Of a stretch of DNA of 64,000 nucleotides, positions 1 to 12,199 are shown in pieces. The position numbers and the translations under genes were made by a program. Every line of letters starts with the position of its first letter. Position 1 is the stretch's first letter. The notes beneath the pieces are model-generated. The model was not told the origin of the DNA. It made no database searches and saw nothing but the letters and a program-made list of their open reading frames with translations. The stretch is from Tiliqua scincoides (Eukaryota; Chordata; Lepidosauria; Squamata; Scincidae): NCBI RefSeq assembly GCF_035046505.1, contig NC_089822.1, positions 47,347,159-47,411,158 of the forward strand. Reading direction: 5' to 3'.

Positions 1-532
1 GAAATGAAAAGCACAAGAAAAGCTGAAACTCTTTGCTTCTTGCTGGAAGTATTTGCAGTGATGGCTCCCACAGAGAAAGGCTGAGAGTCAAAGAACAGGT
101 TGCATCAAACCTATCTGTGTGTGTGTGGGGGGGGGGGGGAACCCATGCAACTATGGAGTGGGATGGTCAACTAGGGGACCCTTTCCCCTTGCATTGTTCC
201 CTTTCTAAAATTGCCCACCCACACTGTTTTCCTTAAGAGAGAGGCTGACACTGGTACCAATTCTGCCACAAGTCATAGGTACTAAGGGCAAGGTCCTGGC
301 TTCTTTTGTAGGAAAGAACTGGAGACTTATGGTGACTTTGTAATATCTACTGCATTTTTTAAAACATCAGTTGAGTATTGAACAGAAGCAGTTAGCAGAA
401 CACTCTAGAAAGCCATTAATAGGTTACATCCCCAGCTGACAGCAAGATCTGATGGTGGCCCCAAAGTGACCTGAATGTTTGCCTGTGAAAAAAAAGCAAA
501 AAGTCAAAAAACCAAGTCATTTTGGGCAAATT
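1..532. other. No feature recognised
   Basis: Intergenic DNA with a G run (127-139). No coding or repeat signature seen. Confidence 0.5.
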
Positions 533-920
533 GGAAAGCCTGGTTTCTGTTGGGCTAGAACCAAGGAGACTCGTTCAAATCCATGCTATGCCTTGAAGCT
601 CACTGAGGGTGCAATCTTAACCAACTTTCCAGAATTTGCATAGTTGTACCAGTGAGGTACATGTTGCATCCTGCAGTTGGGTGCTAGTCATGAAGGCCTC
701 CTCAAGGTAAAGCAATGTTTGTTCCCTTACCTTGGAGTTTCATTGTCTTTACCTTGGTGCTGGAAAGTTGGTTAGGATTGCTCTCTGAGTGACCTTGGGG
801 AGTTACTCTCAGCCTAACCTACCTTACAGGGTTATTGTGGGGATAAATTGAAGGTCAACCATTTATGCAACCCTAGGCTCCTTGGAGGCAGACAGTAAAC
901 ATGTAAATAAATAAATACAA
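533..920 (+). mobile_element. MIR/CORE-like tRNA SINE, split by a MITE
   Basis: The tRNA-like half (aaggagactcgttcaaatcc ... ccttgaagctcact) ends at 606. The SINE resumes at 786 with gagtgaccttggggagttac and caccttacagggtt-like text, ending in a (TAAA)n tail. The MITE at 607-785 interrupts it. Confidence 0.75.
607..785. mobile_element. MITE, about 180 bp class, TSD TGA
   Basis: Terminal inverted repeats GGGTGCAATCTTAACCAACT... and ...AGTTGGTTAGGATTGCTCTC (about 23 of 26 bases pair). They are flanked by TGA on both sides (604-606, 786-788). Inserted in a MIR-like SINE. Same family as 16281-16446 and the element ending at 60999. Confidence 0.85.
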
Positions 921-1796
921 TTGTTCACTTTAAGTGAATTCTGAAATGACAGTATGAATGGCCAGCTGGACCTTATTGCAGGCTGTCAACAGAATTCATG
1001 TTTTGATTGGAAAATGTACACCTGACTGTAGTAGGGATGTGCGGTGGGTGGGGAGGCAGGCGAGGTAGAGCTCTGCACATGGGTTGCGAATGCTTGCATG
1101 CCTCACACTTCAGCGGTGCTTTTCGAAGGACTTTGATGGGGAGGCTCTGCCTCACCTGCCTCCCTACCCACTGCATTGTCCCTGGTCTGTAGGTTAAAAG
1201 CGCTTCGCCTACTCAAGTTGTGCCCGAAGGTTTCACTGCACCTGCATGTAACATCAAAATCACTAAATGGCTGTATTTTCATAAGAGAGCTATCCCTGCT
1301 GGAGCTGTTTTGCAAACCCAATCTCAGCTATGCCTAAATAATTTCCCATTAATTTTATTCGAAATGCAAGAAGGCTGCCTGGATTTAAAGCACATTGTAC
1401 CTTCCGCTCTCAAAGATGCTGCTCCAGGGTATTGGGGCCTTCATGCTGTTATTCTGCTGCTCTTAGCTGACTGCAATCACTTTCTAATTTCTAAAGCAAG
1501 AAAGGAAAAACAGCTCTGGCAACAGAGTGGTAATCTTTAAAAAAAAAAAAAAAAAAAGCCACATGATGAGAGAATCAAAATTATCCACTCCTCTTGTGGT
1601 TTCTTCTCAAAAAATTGACCAGTCTTGATTTCCAATGGGGAAGGGAACAGTAAGCCCCCCCCCCCCAAAGGCTTCCCTAAATACTTTGTTTGTGTGGTAT
1701 TTGCTATTGAATTCTCTGCTTTAGCTGACAGATGCATTTCAGTAAGAAATGCTGCTGTTTGGGCCAGCAGGAATTAGAATAATCCTAGAAAATAAG
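921..1796. other. No feature recognised
   Basis: Only short ORFs, a poly-A run (1539-1556) and a poly-C run (1656-1666). Confidence 0.5.
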
Positions 1797-1890
1797 AGTA
1801 ATTAATACTTAGCACTTATATAGCACTTCACAGTGTTCAAAGCACTTTGCAAATATTATTTCACTAATCCTTATGAGTACCTGAGCATGT
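1797..1890 (+). mobile_element. Possible old CORE-SINE/L2-type fragment
   Basis: cttatatagcacttcacagt and aaagcactttgcaaat ... tcactaatccttatgag resemble the conserved tail part of old amniote SINE/LINE2 repeats. Too short for a firm call. Confidence 0.4.
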
Positions 1891-2138
1891 CAATATTGAG
1901 CACACAGAGGCAGGCTTCTCTTGCAGGTTCCAGCAAAGAGAGAGGGATGGTGAAAAGAGCAGGCAAACATGGGGTGGGGGGAAGACATGTCTCTCAAGAT
2001 GGTTGGAACACACTCTCCTCACATGGGGGGGGGGGTACTAAAATATTCTCCCCGTATTGCAAATGTGGGAATGCTGAAAGAAAGAGGGTTTCTTAAGGCT
2101 ACCTATTGAGTCCATGGCAGGACTTTGAGAAAGAAGGG

Positions 2139-2280
2139 CTGTATCTCAGTGATACAATGCATGCAGAAGGTCCAAGTTTCAATCCCTGGCATCTCCAGGC
2201 AGGGCTATTAAAGGCCCCTGTTTGAAAAGCTGGAAAACTTCTGTCAGTCAATTTATACAATGTGGAGCCAGGTGGTCCGA
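2139..2280 (+). mobile_element. tRNA-derived squamate SINE, partial
   Basis: gggctgtatctcagtgatac (A-box region), aagtttcaatccctggcat (B-box) and cccctgtttgaaa, then a decayed version of the gagctagatggaccaa segment. Confidence 0.75.
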
Positions 2281-3089
2281 ATATAAGGAAAGCATCGATG
2301 TTTATAAGTTTAGCAGACGTAATATTTCAACATGGCATTTCCCGTCTCTGTTTCTTACCCACCACACTGAAGAACATTTTTCTGGTTATAGTTTAAAATG
2401 TATCGGCCTATTAATTTCCATGGCCCAAAGGTGGGGGAGGGGGCTGAGAGGGGATATTTTCTGCAAGCCCATCACCATACAGAAAACGGAGGCTAAACGT
2501 GGGTGTTTGTGCAAACTTATTTCTTTGTTTGCTGGAAGTGTTAGAAGAGAATGAGCAACATTCTGAACACGGAGCTGTTGAATCAGGCCCTTTTCTAGAG
2601 CAGGAGAGTGTGAGAGAGCTGATGCAAGCCCTTTCTAGGACTTGCCTGTTAAGAGGGAAACAGTTGCCCTGTGTGACATTTTCTCTCAAGAATGACAAGA
2701 CCCAGAGTTACAGACCCCTGCTGTACACAACTGCCTATCCCTGTGCATAGGCAAGATGGGCCAAGAGGACTGGGCACCTCCCTGGCAGCGGGAGGGAGCA
2801 ACAAGTCCCATATTTCTACTAATGCTCAGTGACAGCATTGAGAGCCACCCCAGGGACAGTGGCAGGAGAGGCTGTGCTGCTGACAAGATTTACAGCCCAG
2901 GAAAGATGTGGTTGGGGTTTCAATTGAAAAAATAAATTACCCTGCATGTGCTTTAAGGGATATTTTGTGCTCTTCTAAAACAGGGTAAAAGTTCATGTGT
3001 TGCCACCAATATCAACAAAAGAATGCATATCCTATTGATTCTTTGAGCTGTATCTGAAGCCTTCACTGATCTGATTTGACACCATCACT
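2281..3089. other. No feature recognised
   Basis: No repeat or gene identified. Overlapping short ORFs lack any domain pattern. Confidence 0.5.
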
Positions 3090-3430
3090 GATCAGGAGGT
3101 TCTCGTTAGAGGAAAGCACTCTCTCTCTAGTGGTGCCCCAATTATGGAATTCCCTACCAAGGGAATTAAGAACTACCTCCTCCCTCATGGCTTTACTGTT
3201 GAGGGCTCAAAATGTTTTTGTTCCATCTGGCAGTTGGGTGATGGGTTGACGTCTGCCCTCCCCATGCCTCTGTAATGATGCTTTGAGTAGTTGCCCCCAT
3301 AGTGGTTTTATGGTTTTTATTAATGATTTGATTTATTTGTTTTAGTGTAGAATTTGTAAGCCGCTTTGAGCATTTTCTTTGGCATAGGAAAGGCAGGATA
3401 TAAATCTTTTAAATAAAGTAAGTAAGTAAG
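3090..3430 (+). mobile_element. L2 LINE 3' end
   Basis: Holds a decayed version of the L2 C-terminal stretch (ccccaattatggaattccct), then the 3'UTR with tttgtaagccgctttgagca ... aaaggcaggatataaatctt and a (TAAG)n tail. Confidence 0.85.
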
Positions 3431-3812
3431 GGGCAGCCCAATCCTGAGCTGCCCAGCACATGGGCTGCAGTGACACTGAAAATGGTTGCCGCTGCATCCA
3501 GTGTGCCCCAGGCAGCTGCCGCTGCCACCATTGCCGCCGCCTCCTCAGGCTAAGGGGACTTTCTTCCCTTTCCCCCGGTAACATGAGTAGTCTCTCAATG
3601 GGGCTGCAAGCCGGTCTGCTGTCCTCAGACCTATGCTACCTCTGGAGGTGTGCAAGTCCGAGGAGACCCATGGGGCAATGGTGGTTTACCAGGGGTACGG
3701 GGAAGAGTTTCCCCTTACCTCTGGCTGAGCCACTTCTGGTCCCTATCTTGCACTGGATACAGTGCAGACCTCCTGGCCTGCCTGTTCCAGCACAAAATAG
3801 GATTGCACTGAA
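3431..3812. mobile_element. MITE, about 450 bp class, directly after L2 tail
   Basis: Starts GGGCAGCCCAATCC, ends taggattgcactg. The interior has the class features gctgcatccagtg and the ggggaagagtttccccttac segment. Confidence 0.65.
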
Positions 3813-3999
3813 CGACACTTAACTTTGAAAGATGGTTATTATAGTAACTGTATTTACTACTTTGGGGTAAGAACAACTACAACTCAACAATGGATTTATA
3901 TAAATTACTGCAAGAATCATTAAAAATGGCACCCACCGTGGCAGTCACATGCATAGATCTTATTAACTTCATAGGATTTAAGCAGCTTAACTGAGTACT

Positions 4000-4150
4000 T
4001 GATTGGTTGGCAAACTTCAGTCTCGAAAGACACCTACAGCACCCAGTATTCCCAGGTGGTCTCCCATCCAAGTACTAACCAGGCCTGACCCTGCTTAGCT
4101 TCCGAGATCAGACGAGATCAGGCATGTGCAGGGTAACAGTTGCTGCCCAC
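4000..4150 (-). mobile_element. 5S rRNA-derived SINE or 5S pseudogene
   Basis: The minus strand contains a long near-perfect stretch of vertebrate 5S rRNA, including gatctcgtctgatctcggaa, gctaagcagggtcaggcctg, gttagtacttggatgggaga and tgggaatactgggtgctgta. This covers the internal promoter region. The 5' end diverges (gcagcaactgttaccctg instead of the usual 5S start). Past the 5S 3' end the sequence continues tctttcgagactgaagtttg, not a T-run terminator. This looks like the head of a 5S-type SINE rather than a working 5S gene. Confidence 0.85.
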
Positions 4151-4359
4151 ACCAACCATGATTGCAACCCACACCACCCATGCAACATGTCAGCCTAGCA
4201 TAGGTGTTTTTCATCCCCTTATACTGAATGTTGCCAGGTTGTTACTCAGGTTTCTTGTTCCCTGGAATATTTTGTAATATTCAAAGAGCTCCCATAAATA
4301 ACAATTCCCACAATAATGCATATAGTCAGTTCTTGTTATCTGCTATTTTTTTCCACATT

Positions 4360-4590
4360 TTTATTTTTCACATTTTTATACCGCCCTTCCTCCAAAGAGC
4401 TCAGGGCGGTTTACACAGCTGCTTCTCCCCTCTTTCTTGTCCTCACAACAACCCTGTGAGGTAGGTGAGGCTGAGAGAAAGTGACTGGCCCAAGGTCACC
4501 CAGGAAGTTTTGTGGTTGAGGGGGGATTTGAACCTGGATCATCCAGGTCTAAGTCCACCTCCCAAACCACTACACCACCCTGGCTCAGAG
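4360..4590 (-). mobile_element. MIR/CORE-like tRNA SINE with L2-type tail
   Basis: On the minus strand: a tRNA-like head (ccagggtggtgtagtggttt, ggttcaaatcc), a central ggtgaccttgggccagtcac, ctcacagggttgttgtgagg, and a tail taaaccgccctgagctcttt ... gaagggcggtataaaaa. The tail matches the 3' end of L2 copies in this window, which fits L2-dependent mobilisation. Confidence 0.85.
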
Positions 4591-4608
4591 AGAGAGAGAG
4601 AGAGAGAG

Positions 4609-5835
4609 GCTCTTGGAAAACCTAGTGGATACTGAATCATTGAGCAAATGGGAAAATAGTTCCCCCCATTATGAACCACATCTTTATGAACCTGAATATT
4701 ACCTTGAAGCTATGGGGCTGGGTGATAGCAAGGCTCACCAACATCTCCAACATCAGATGCTTCCTCCTCCATGCTGGCTATCCCTCGACTTGTTGAAGGT
4801 TGCTGACCCAATAATGAGGCCTCAGAGTTCAGTAAGTGGAGAGGCGGTTGCTTCACCCTCCCTCCTTCTCCACCAGCCCCAAAGCAGCCCTCAAGTAGCC
4901 TTCCAAGAGACCTCTCATCATCAGCCTCTCATCATCACCAGGGTTGTAAAGATTCAGCTGGAGTCCTGAGATGGTGCCCCCAATGGTGGGGCAAGTCTGG
5001 AAGTGGACACAGATATGCCTGATGATTTTCCACCAACGCCCCATTTGATGTGAAAAATTGACCCTTCTGTTCACAAGGAGGACACTGTCTCCACGCCTCT
5101 TTCCCCTGCAACTTATCTTGCTCCTGCCTGCCTGCTCATAGCTGCACTGAGCTCCCCACCCCAAGTACATTGTCACAGTATTCATTGATATCAAGAACAG
5201 AGTTGCAGATAACAAGATGTGCGTGGCAATTCTGCCTGTCAAGGATAAGCAAATTTACAGATAGCAAATTTGTATACGAAGAGAACTGACTCTATTTTCC
5301 AGGAATGGAGATAGCTCATGCTTTTCTCCTCTGCACAAATAAGCATGAAGAACAGGAAAAGTGAGCATTTCTTTGTGATCCCAGCCCACTACATCTTGAA
5401 CATCCAAAGCTTCTCAGTCAAAAGCAAATGCACTGCAAGCTCCGTGAACCAGCTCCCCCCCATTCAGTTCAGATGCCGCCTGCAACTCTGTGTTTACATG
5501 ACAAGCTATTACCTCAGACATGCCTATGAGTTGATCAAAACGAAGTAATGAAAAGCACATCCAGCTGAACCCACAAGGGTGACATTAAGGTTATGGCTCC
5601 AATTGACAAGAGCCTCCTGACACCAGGAGTATCAAAATGACCCAGGATAGGACCCTTGAGGAAATAATTCTGTAATGATGTGGTGACTGGCCCAAATACT
5701 AGGGCACGTCCTTCTCACTCTCCTGCTTTGGGGCAGCCTGGATGGCATTCCTGTGGTGAAATGAAAAGTCAGCGTACAGTAGTGTGTGGATTAAACACCT
5801 TGAAATGGTTGTTATCTGAAGCAGACAGTAAACTT
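4609..5835. other. No feature recognised
   Basis: Contains a 118-codon and a 129-codon ORF on opposite strands with no recognisable motif. Begins after a short (GA)n at 4588-4608. Confidence 0.5.
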
Positions 5836-5838
5836 TGA

Positions 5839-5910
<72 letters not shown>

Positions 5911-5911
5911 A
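5836..5911 (+). repeat. (GAAA)n microsatellite
   Basis: About 18 perfect GAAA units. Confidence 0.98.
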
Positions 5912-6667
5912 AAAGACATTTCCAATTGGCTAATTAAGCGCACATTACCAGTTTCAGGCACTCCACAGCTGTAAGATCCTGTAGTGTCTGACTCTTGGTA
6001 TTGTATCAGTATGGAGATAAATAACTAATTTATACTGATTAGCCCAAAGTTAACTATCCGACCTCATCCATGGTTTACCTTTCAGAGCTGTAGCCATGCA
6101 GCTGCAGCAAAACTGACAGTCTTGAGGAACCCCAAAAGCAAACTGATTTCTTGGGGCACAAGTTTTTGGTTGGTCTTTAAACTGGCACAAGACTCTCTAT
6201 GCTGTTTCCATCTAGGGTGGAATTTCTCTCGGTATCCTTTCCATACATCTAGGGATTTTTTTTTTTTAATCCTGGACTATGAAAGCAAGAAAACTATGCT
6301 CCATAGCAGGATAGACAAGAGGCTACAGTCCAGCACTGAGCTAACATGCTTAAACCTGATTGTAAAAATGGTCTGAAACAGATTTAGCTCTGTTACCATC
6401 AGGGTTGCAACATCTCCTGATGTTCATCCACAGGCAAGGGCTGATTCCTTCATAGAATATTCCTTCTGCATGGAGATTGACATAAAACCTATGTGAAAGT
6501 TGTACAGGGCAGCAAACCTACATGTGAGATTTTTGTCCCCTTTTCTACTTTGGTATTGCCTGTGAAACACAGGGAACAGCTCATATAGGCAAAGGTTACA
6601 TAAAGCCAGGAGAGATGGCTGAGAGTGGGCGCTGAAGAAGAAATACAGCATTCCCTACTGAATAAAA

Positions 6668-6868
6668 TTGACACAGGAAGCTGCCTCATACCAAACCATT
6701 GGTGTTGCCTGCACTGACTGCACTCAGTGTTACCTGCACTGACTGGCTGTAGGCCTCTAGGGTTTCAGGCAGGAATCTCCCCCAGCTACACCTGGACATT
6801 ACAGGGATTGAATCTGGCACCTTTGCAAAGCAGGTACTCCACCACAATTCTACAAAGCAGTGACTGTG
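6668..6868 (-). mobile_element. tRNA-derived squamate SINE
   Basis: Reverse complement of the SINE at 8217-8408. It begins acaggaagctgcctcatacc and ends with gggattgaatctggcacctt and tactccaccaca (B and A box side). It contains a short internal duplication of the cactgactg segment. Confidence 0.85.
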
Positions 6869-8216
6869 GCTGAAACACAAGCTAATGCCTGAGGGGCAAG
6901 GCAGAGCTAATTATGTTTGTTCCACTTCTCAGCTACAGCTGAGGCCCTGGGGAACTGGTGGTGACTCTATTAGCCATCACCTGATAGTTCTGGTCACTGC
7001 ACATTCAGGGACTATCCAGCCTTAACAAACTCATACCTCTCACAGCCCTTTTCTCTGTGCTTGGTCCAAAAGTTTTACCTTATCCCCATATAACTTCCTG
7101 TCTGTAGCCTCTATCTATGTTTTTAGTTCCCATTGCCCATTTCCATCTCTGCTTCCTACAAAGATTTAGCAATGCATGGGCACCCAAACCCTGCATGGCA
7201 CCAGTCCCAGCTGGTATCTGTTGCTCATATTCTTCCCATATTTTTGATCATTGAATCTTCCCAGCTTATGGAGAAGTCAGTCCCTTCTCTCTCCTCCAGA
7301 CAATGGGACATGAGAGAAACTTCAGATGCAGAAGCACCAAAACCTAATGCTACAGGAGGTTCAAGTAATGGAGAGGATGAGCACCACCTGTGAGCCAATT
7401 CTAGGATCACTGTGGGCTGGGGAAGCAGATTGGGGTGTTACGATCAGCAAAAGTAAAACTATCAAAGCCTCAAACTCAACAATCTCTTGTTGCTCACAAT
7501 TTATTGCAGCTCATATTGTGGCCTAGCAAACAGATTTAAAAAAAATTCCAAACTCTAGTAAATATTGTAGCAAAATAAACAATAGTCATTACAGTGGAGA
7601 AAGTAGATTGTAATGAGGAAGATCCTGTTAAAGCATTAGAATTCAATTTCCACTCAACCATTTAACTGATTTCCAATTTCCATTTCCTTGTAAGCCGTAA
7701 TAACCTAATTTGTGGTCCTGGAGATATACATTGTGGCTAATGTAATTTTTTTCTTCCAAAGCATTACTTTATGAGAGATCTAGCTATAGAAGCACAAGTT
7801 TAAAAATATGAGCACAATCTTCTACAACCTTTGTCAATGAATGTTCATTATGCTCAGAATCACTTTTTTAAAAAGACATTATACTCTGCTGCAAAAGTGC
7901 CTCTATTGCCTTGCTCCTGTTACCAAAGTCATCTACATTAATAGTACAGAATTTATGGGAGGTGTTACCTTTTGGTCTTGCAAATGTATAAGAAGACAGT
8001 AAATGGGGAATGAGGTTCTTCAGCCACTTCTCATCTGTTTGGCTACATAACTGGGCAGAGCGGCTTGAGCTCTTATTCTGGGAACAGCTAGGTGGACATG
8101 GTAAGATGAAGTTTAAAAAATACACAATATGTTTTTCTTTATGCGTGTACCAAAATCCATCTTAACTGTTCATACTCTGTTCCATTTCCTCTCTCTCTCA
8201 CCCATTCAGAACAAGG
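6869..8216. other. No feature recognised
   Basis: Unique-looking intergenic DNA. Confidence 0.5.
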
Positions 8217-8408
8217 AAAGATAGTGGCTCAGTGGTAGAGCACATACAATGTGTGCAGAAGGTTCCAGAATGATTGGATCTCCAGGGTGGGACTGAGAAA
8301 GACCCCTGTTTGAAACCACAGAGAACCAGTAATGGGCAGTGAAGACAATGTTGAGCTAGATGGACCAATGGTCTGACTCAGTATGAGACAACTTCATATG
8401 TCTTTTAA
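8217..8408 (+). mobile_element. tRNA-derived squamate SINE
   Basis: tagtggctcagtggtagagc (A box), tctccagggtgggactgaga, aagacccctgtttgaaacc, and tgagctagatggaccaatgg with an ending tcagtatgagacaacttcat. Nearly full length, somewhat diverged. Confidence 0.85.
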
Positions 8409-8599
8409 TAATCTAACATGTGTAGTGTTGCTTACTAAACATATATGAAATGTGCATTTTTTAAAACTATTCTTGGACATTTAAGGTGAGGATTGTGCTA
8501 TGGTCAAGTAAATGTTTGACCCGCCTCTGATGCTCTGCAAACTGGGTCTCTGCACTTCCTCTGGCTCTGCAAACTGGGTTAGGTCATTACATGACTGTG

Positions 8600-8793
8600 A
8601 ATTAAATGTACGTCCACTGAATTTAAAACTTCATTTTAAATGCAAATTCAGTTATATATGTTTTCATCTGTTTGTTAAATTATGTTTTAATCTGTTTTTA
8701 ACATGTTGTAAGCCGCCCTGGGTCCCTTTGCCCTTTGGGGAGAAGGGCGGGGTATAAATAAAGTTGTTGTTGTTGTTGTTGTTGTTATTATTA
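8600..8793 (+). mobile_element. L2 LINE 3' end with (GTT)n/(TTA)n tail
   Basis: The L2 signature tgtaagccgccctgggtccc ... gaagggcggggtataaataa is followed by (GTT)n and (ATT)n. It is close to consensus and therefore fairly young. Confidence 0.9.
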
Positions 8794-10059
8794 TTATTGG
8801 TGCACAGATTAAGTTCTTCCTCTGCAACCTGTAGCTTCTCTTGCAACTTCTGTAAAATCTTGAAAAGTATTTGATCATTAAGAGGTATGTTCTCTCATTT
8901 ATCCATGCATGTAATTTTCCTTGACAGCCCCTGCAGAAGTGGGGTCATTTCATCCTGACATGAAAATAGATGTTAATATGAGTTTATGTGTTCTTTCAGG
9001 AGTGCCATGTTTTGTCATGTTGCTGTTTCATTACAGTTGAAATGGTCAAGAAAAACAGTTGCCTTCTTTGCCACAAAGCAACACTTAGAGATTGTTGTAC
9101 AATGTCCCAGAGTACAGTGGATGAATAATTTTTGTTTGTTTACAAATATAAATCATCTTCAGAGAAAAAAATTAAATTTGCCCTCCCCCACACACCCCAA
9201 TTTAAAAAAAAAAATGAGTAAAATGTGCTACATGGTAAACGCTGAGCTGCATTTCATGAGCTCCATGCCTTGATTGCTACTCTGAGATAAAAATCATTCC
9301 TCACACTTTGAGACAAAAGTAAATGGCAGTTTGCAATGTTAAGAACCCCTGTGGAAATAAGATGAAATGAGACGAGGCTTCCAGACCTGTGAGAAAAATC
9401 AATCTGATGGAAAATTGACAAACTTGTTTAACGTGTCGGCACAAGATCCGAGAGCTGACCCGCAGAGGCCTCTACTTAGACACACTGTGAAGTTACTGTC
9501 AGTTCTCTTAATCTGTTCAATTACACAACAGGATCTCAAAGGGGAATTTTTACCAAACATCACTTTAAATTAACTTTTTCTCCTTTGTGTTTTAAACCTC
9601 CAGTCCTCAATCCCACCCCAAATAATTCTACTGGAACTATGATACATTAAAAAAAGAAAAAGAAAAAGAAAAGAAAACCAAAACTCGCTTGTCATTGAAA
9701 ATTTTATGGCTAGTTGATTTTTCTTTTATTGCTTATTGAACTGAGATGAAATCTATAAGACTTTATTTTTAGGTAATCAATGCAACATCACAAAAAGAAG
9801 AACTGCATTTTTTGTTCCATGAGTAGTTGCAGTGTAACCCCTCTCATTTTTCAACTCACTTTATTCATAGATGAAAGGCTGTTTAGGATTAGCTGTTTCT
9901 CCAGTGTAAATAAGAGTAGCATTTCAAATGGCATTGTTGCCTCTGCAACAGAAGATCCCTCCAGAAGGGGAACAGAAGGGGCACTCTGCTTGTGCAAGGA
10001 CCCCTTGCTCCTTTCATTCCATGAGAGCAGACGCACTAGTCAGAATGCTATGCAATGTG
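8794..10059. other. No feature recognised
   Basis: AT-rich intergenic DNA with an A/G-rich run near 9650-9680. Confidence 0.5.
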
Positions 10060-10302
10060 TAGTGTTGTAGTAAGAATTGTTTGGGCTTATTGGCCAACAA
10101 TAACTATGGTGGGCATTTTCAAGGTGAGAACCACAGTTTGTCTCACCCCCAGACCAAGTTGCTCTGGGGTGAGATGAACGGTCAGTGGTTCTCACCTCTA
10201 GGCCTTTGAAAATACCCACCATAGTTGTGGGTGAAACATTAGGAAATGAAAATCTTCATAGACCACAGCCAATAAACCAGAACAGTTATTACTACAACAC
10301 TA
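10060..10302. mobile_element. Palindromic foldback MITE, TA flanks
   Basis: The left outer arm tagtgttgtagtaag...cttattggc pairs with gccaataaa...ttattactacaacacta on the right. The inner arms aactatggtgggcattttca / tgaaaatacccaccatagtt, ggtgagaaccac / gtggttctcacc and tctcacccc / ggggtgaga also pair. The whole element folds as one hairpin; the right arm carries about 45 extra bases. TA at both ends suggests a mariner/Tc1-type target, tentatively. Confidence 0.8.
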
Positions 10303-12199
10303 ATAGTATCGACCATGAAAACCTTAGATAATATGTGAATGTACCCTTGCCATAACAATGAGGAACATCCAGTTAAGGGCCTGGGACAAGAAAAAAAAAC
10401 TAGTCTAAACAGCTACCACACTTCTCAAGGTCTCATTTTTCATATTTAAATATTTCCCCATTGGCATGAGACAGCTGAAGTTATGCAACAGGACTGTAGT
10501 TCCAAACCTGCTTACTATAAACTAAATCCAGATGAACTCAGTGAAACTTCTAAGTAAATATTGTTGGCAAGAAAAGCAGCTACTACTGGAAGATTAAACT
10601 CTCCCCATAGAAAGAGCTTTGAGAAAGAAAAATTCATCCTGCATCGTTACATGAGAATGCAGGAATGGCCATACTAGATAATGAATCAGTCTTGAAAAGT
10701 GACCTGAAATTGTAAAATGAACCATCATGAGGAACTACTGTCTGGAAGCAAAAACTTGGCAATTATTGCTGACTGCCTTTTCAGCTATAAAGCTGGACAT
10801 ATGAGTTCATTGTTCAATTGCAAATTTGAGTTGCGGTCATACATTAGCTAAATGCATTTGCTTACTTAATTAGAATACGTATATCCAGCTTCATAGCCCC
10901 AAGAAGTTTTCAGATTGGCTCACAAAGTTGCTCATAATAAATTGCACGGTCAGGGCCCGAAATAACATAGTGGCCATATGGGACCAGGATTACTCGTGCC
11001 ACCTTAATCCTTGGTCTTTCTTGCTGGTGCCATTTGGCACTGCCCACTAGGCAGCAGCTCTCACCAAGAGCCTCTTAGGCAAGGGAGTGGGGCTGAGCAG
11101 GTGGTATTAATGTAGCCCAGGATGGAGGCAGATTAGCCCTAGCTGCCACACAGCTGCTCCCACTGAGTACTGAAGCGGCAAGGTACAGTGTATGGAAATC
11201 GGGGCCATGTTTTGGATAGAATCAGTCTACTTGTCATATTCATATTCATCACAAATTTTAAGGAAGACAAGGTTGGCTGAGAGGCTGTGCTGCACTTAAA
11301 GGGGATGCCTGCAATGCTGTGACAATAACACCAACAAAGACAGGGTCTGGCTTGAGCCTGAACAGGAAAGATTTTTGGAAATAGGTATTTGAGGAATATG
11401 CCAAATTTGATGGGGCATATAAAGATGCTTTGGTTCAAATTTACTCATGAGTAGTTCCATTAACTTCAGCAAGTTTTATGTGCTTTGCCTGGGTGTTGCT
11501 TCTGCAGGAAGATGTTCCAAATTTCTATACAGATGCAACGTCCATTTGAAACATGCGGCTGGTCACCAAAAGTGCACTTTTTATTGTACTGAGTTCCTAA
11601 ACTGCATAGGTAGAATACGTAGCAGAATTCAGGAACTCTAGCTGTGGACGTATGTTTGCCAAGCCATGATGACGCTCTTTCTTGAAATACTTTTCACTTA
11701 GGAACACAGGCAGGCAGGAGTGCAGAATATCAAGAGATGTCCAAGATGGATAGGGTAGAATTAGAGGAACCCCAAGGAACAAGACACCTTCAGGGTCTGT
11801 ACAAAGCTTGGAGATCTCTGAGAAAAGGAGAGATTTCCAAAATACCTGGGTTATAAATGGCAATTTCTGCTGATGGCAATGGAAAAGCTGCGGGTGCTTT
11901 TACATATTGCCCTGACCTGCAGGAGAGACACTTTGTCATAAGCAATTTCCGTCTGCCTGGAATAACCTTTAATAACCTTTAACCTTTAAGTGATCCAACA
12001 ATGTGGGTGGGGACTGATCAGATGGTGTCATTGTATTTCGAAATGCCTTGTATTTCGAGGCATAGCCGTGCCCTCCCACTTCACCCAGTATTACAGGCTT
12101 TGCTCCACACTGCCCCTCCATCTGAAGTTTGGTTCATCTGAAGTTTGGTTCTGGGAGGACCAACTGTGACAATGCCTATCAACTGCAGTCCCCAAACTT
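10303..12199. other. No feature recognised
   Basis: Intergenic. The segment 10950-11160 has repeat-like GC content but no family could be assigned. Confidence 0.5.

Noticed and set aside
4029-4143. Functional 5S rRNA gene
   Set aside because: 5' end replaced and no T-run terminator, so a SINE or pseudogene is more likely.
4613-5242. Opposing ORFs of 118 and 129 codons
   Set aside because: No recognisable domain, and open frames of this length are expected by chance in 64 kb.
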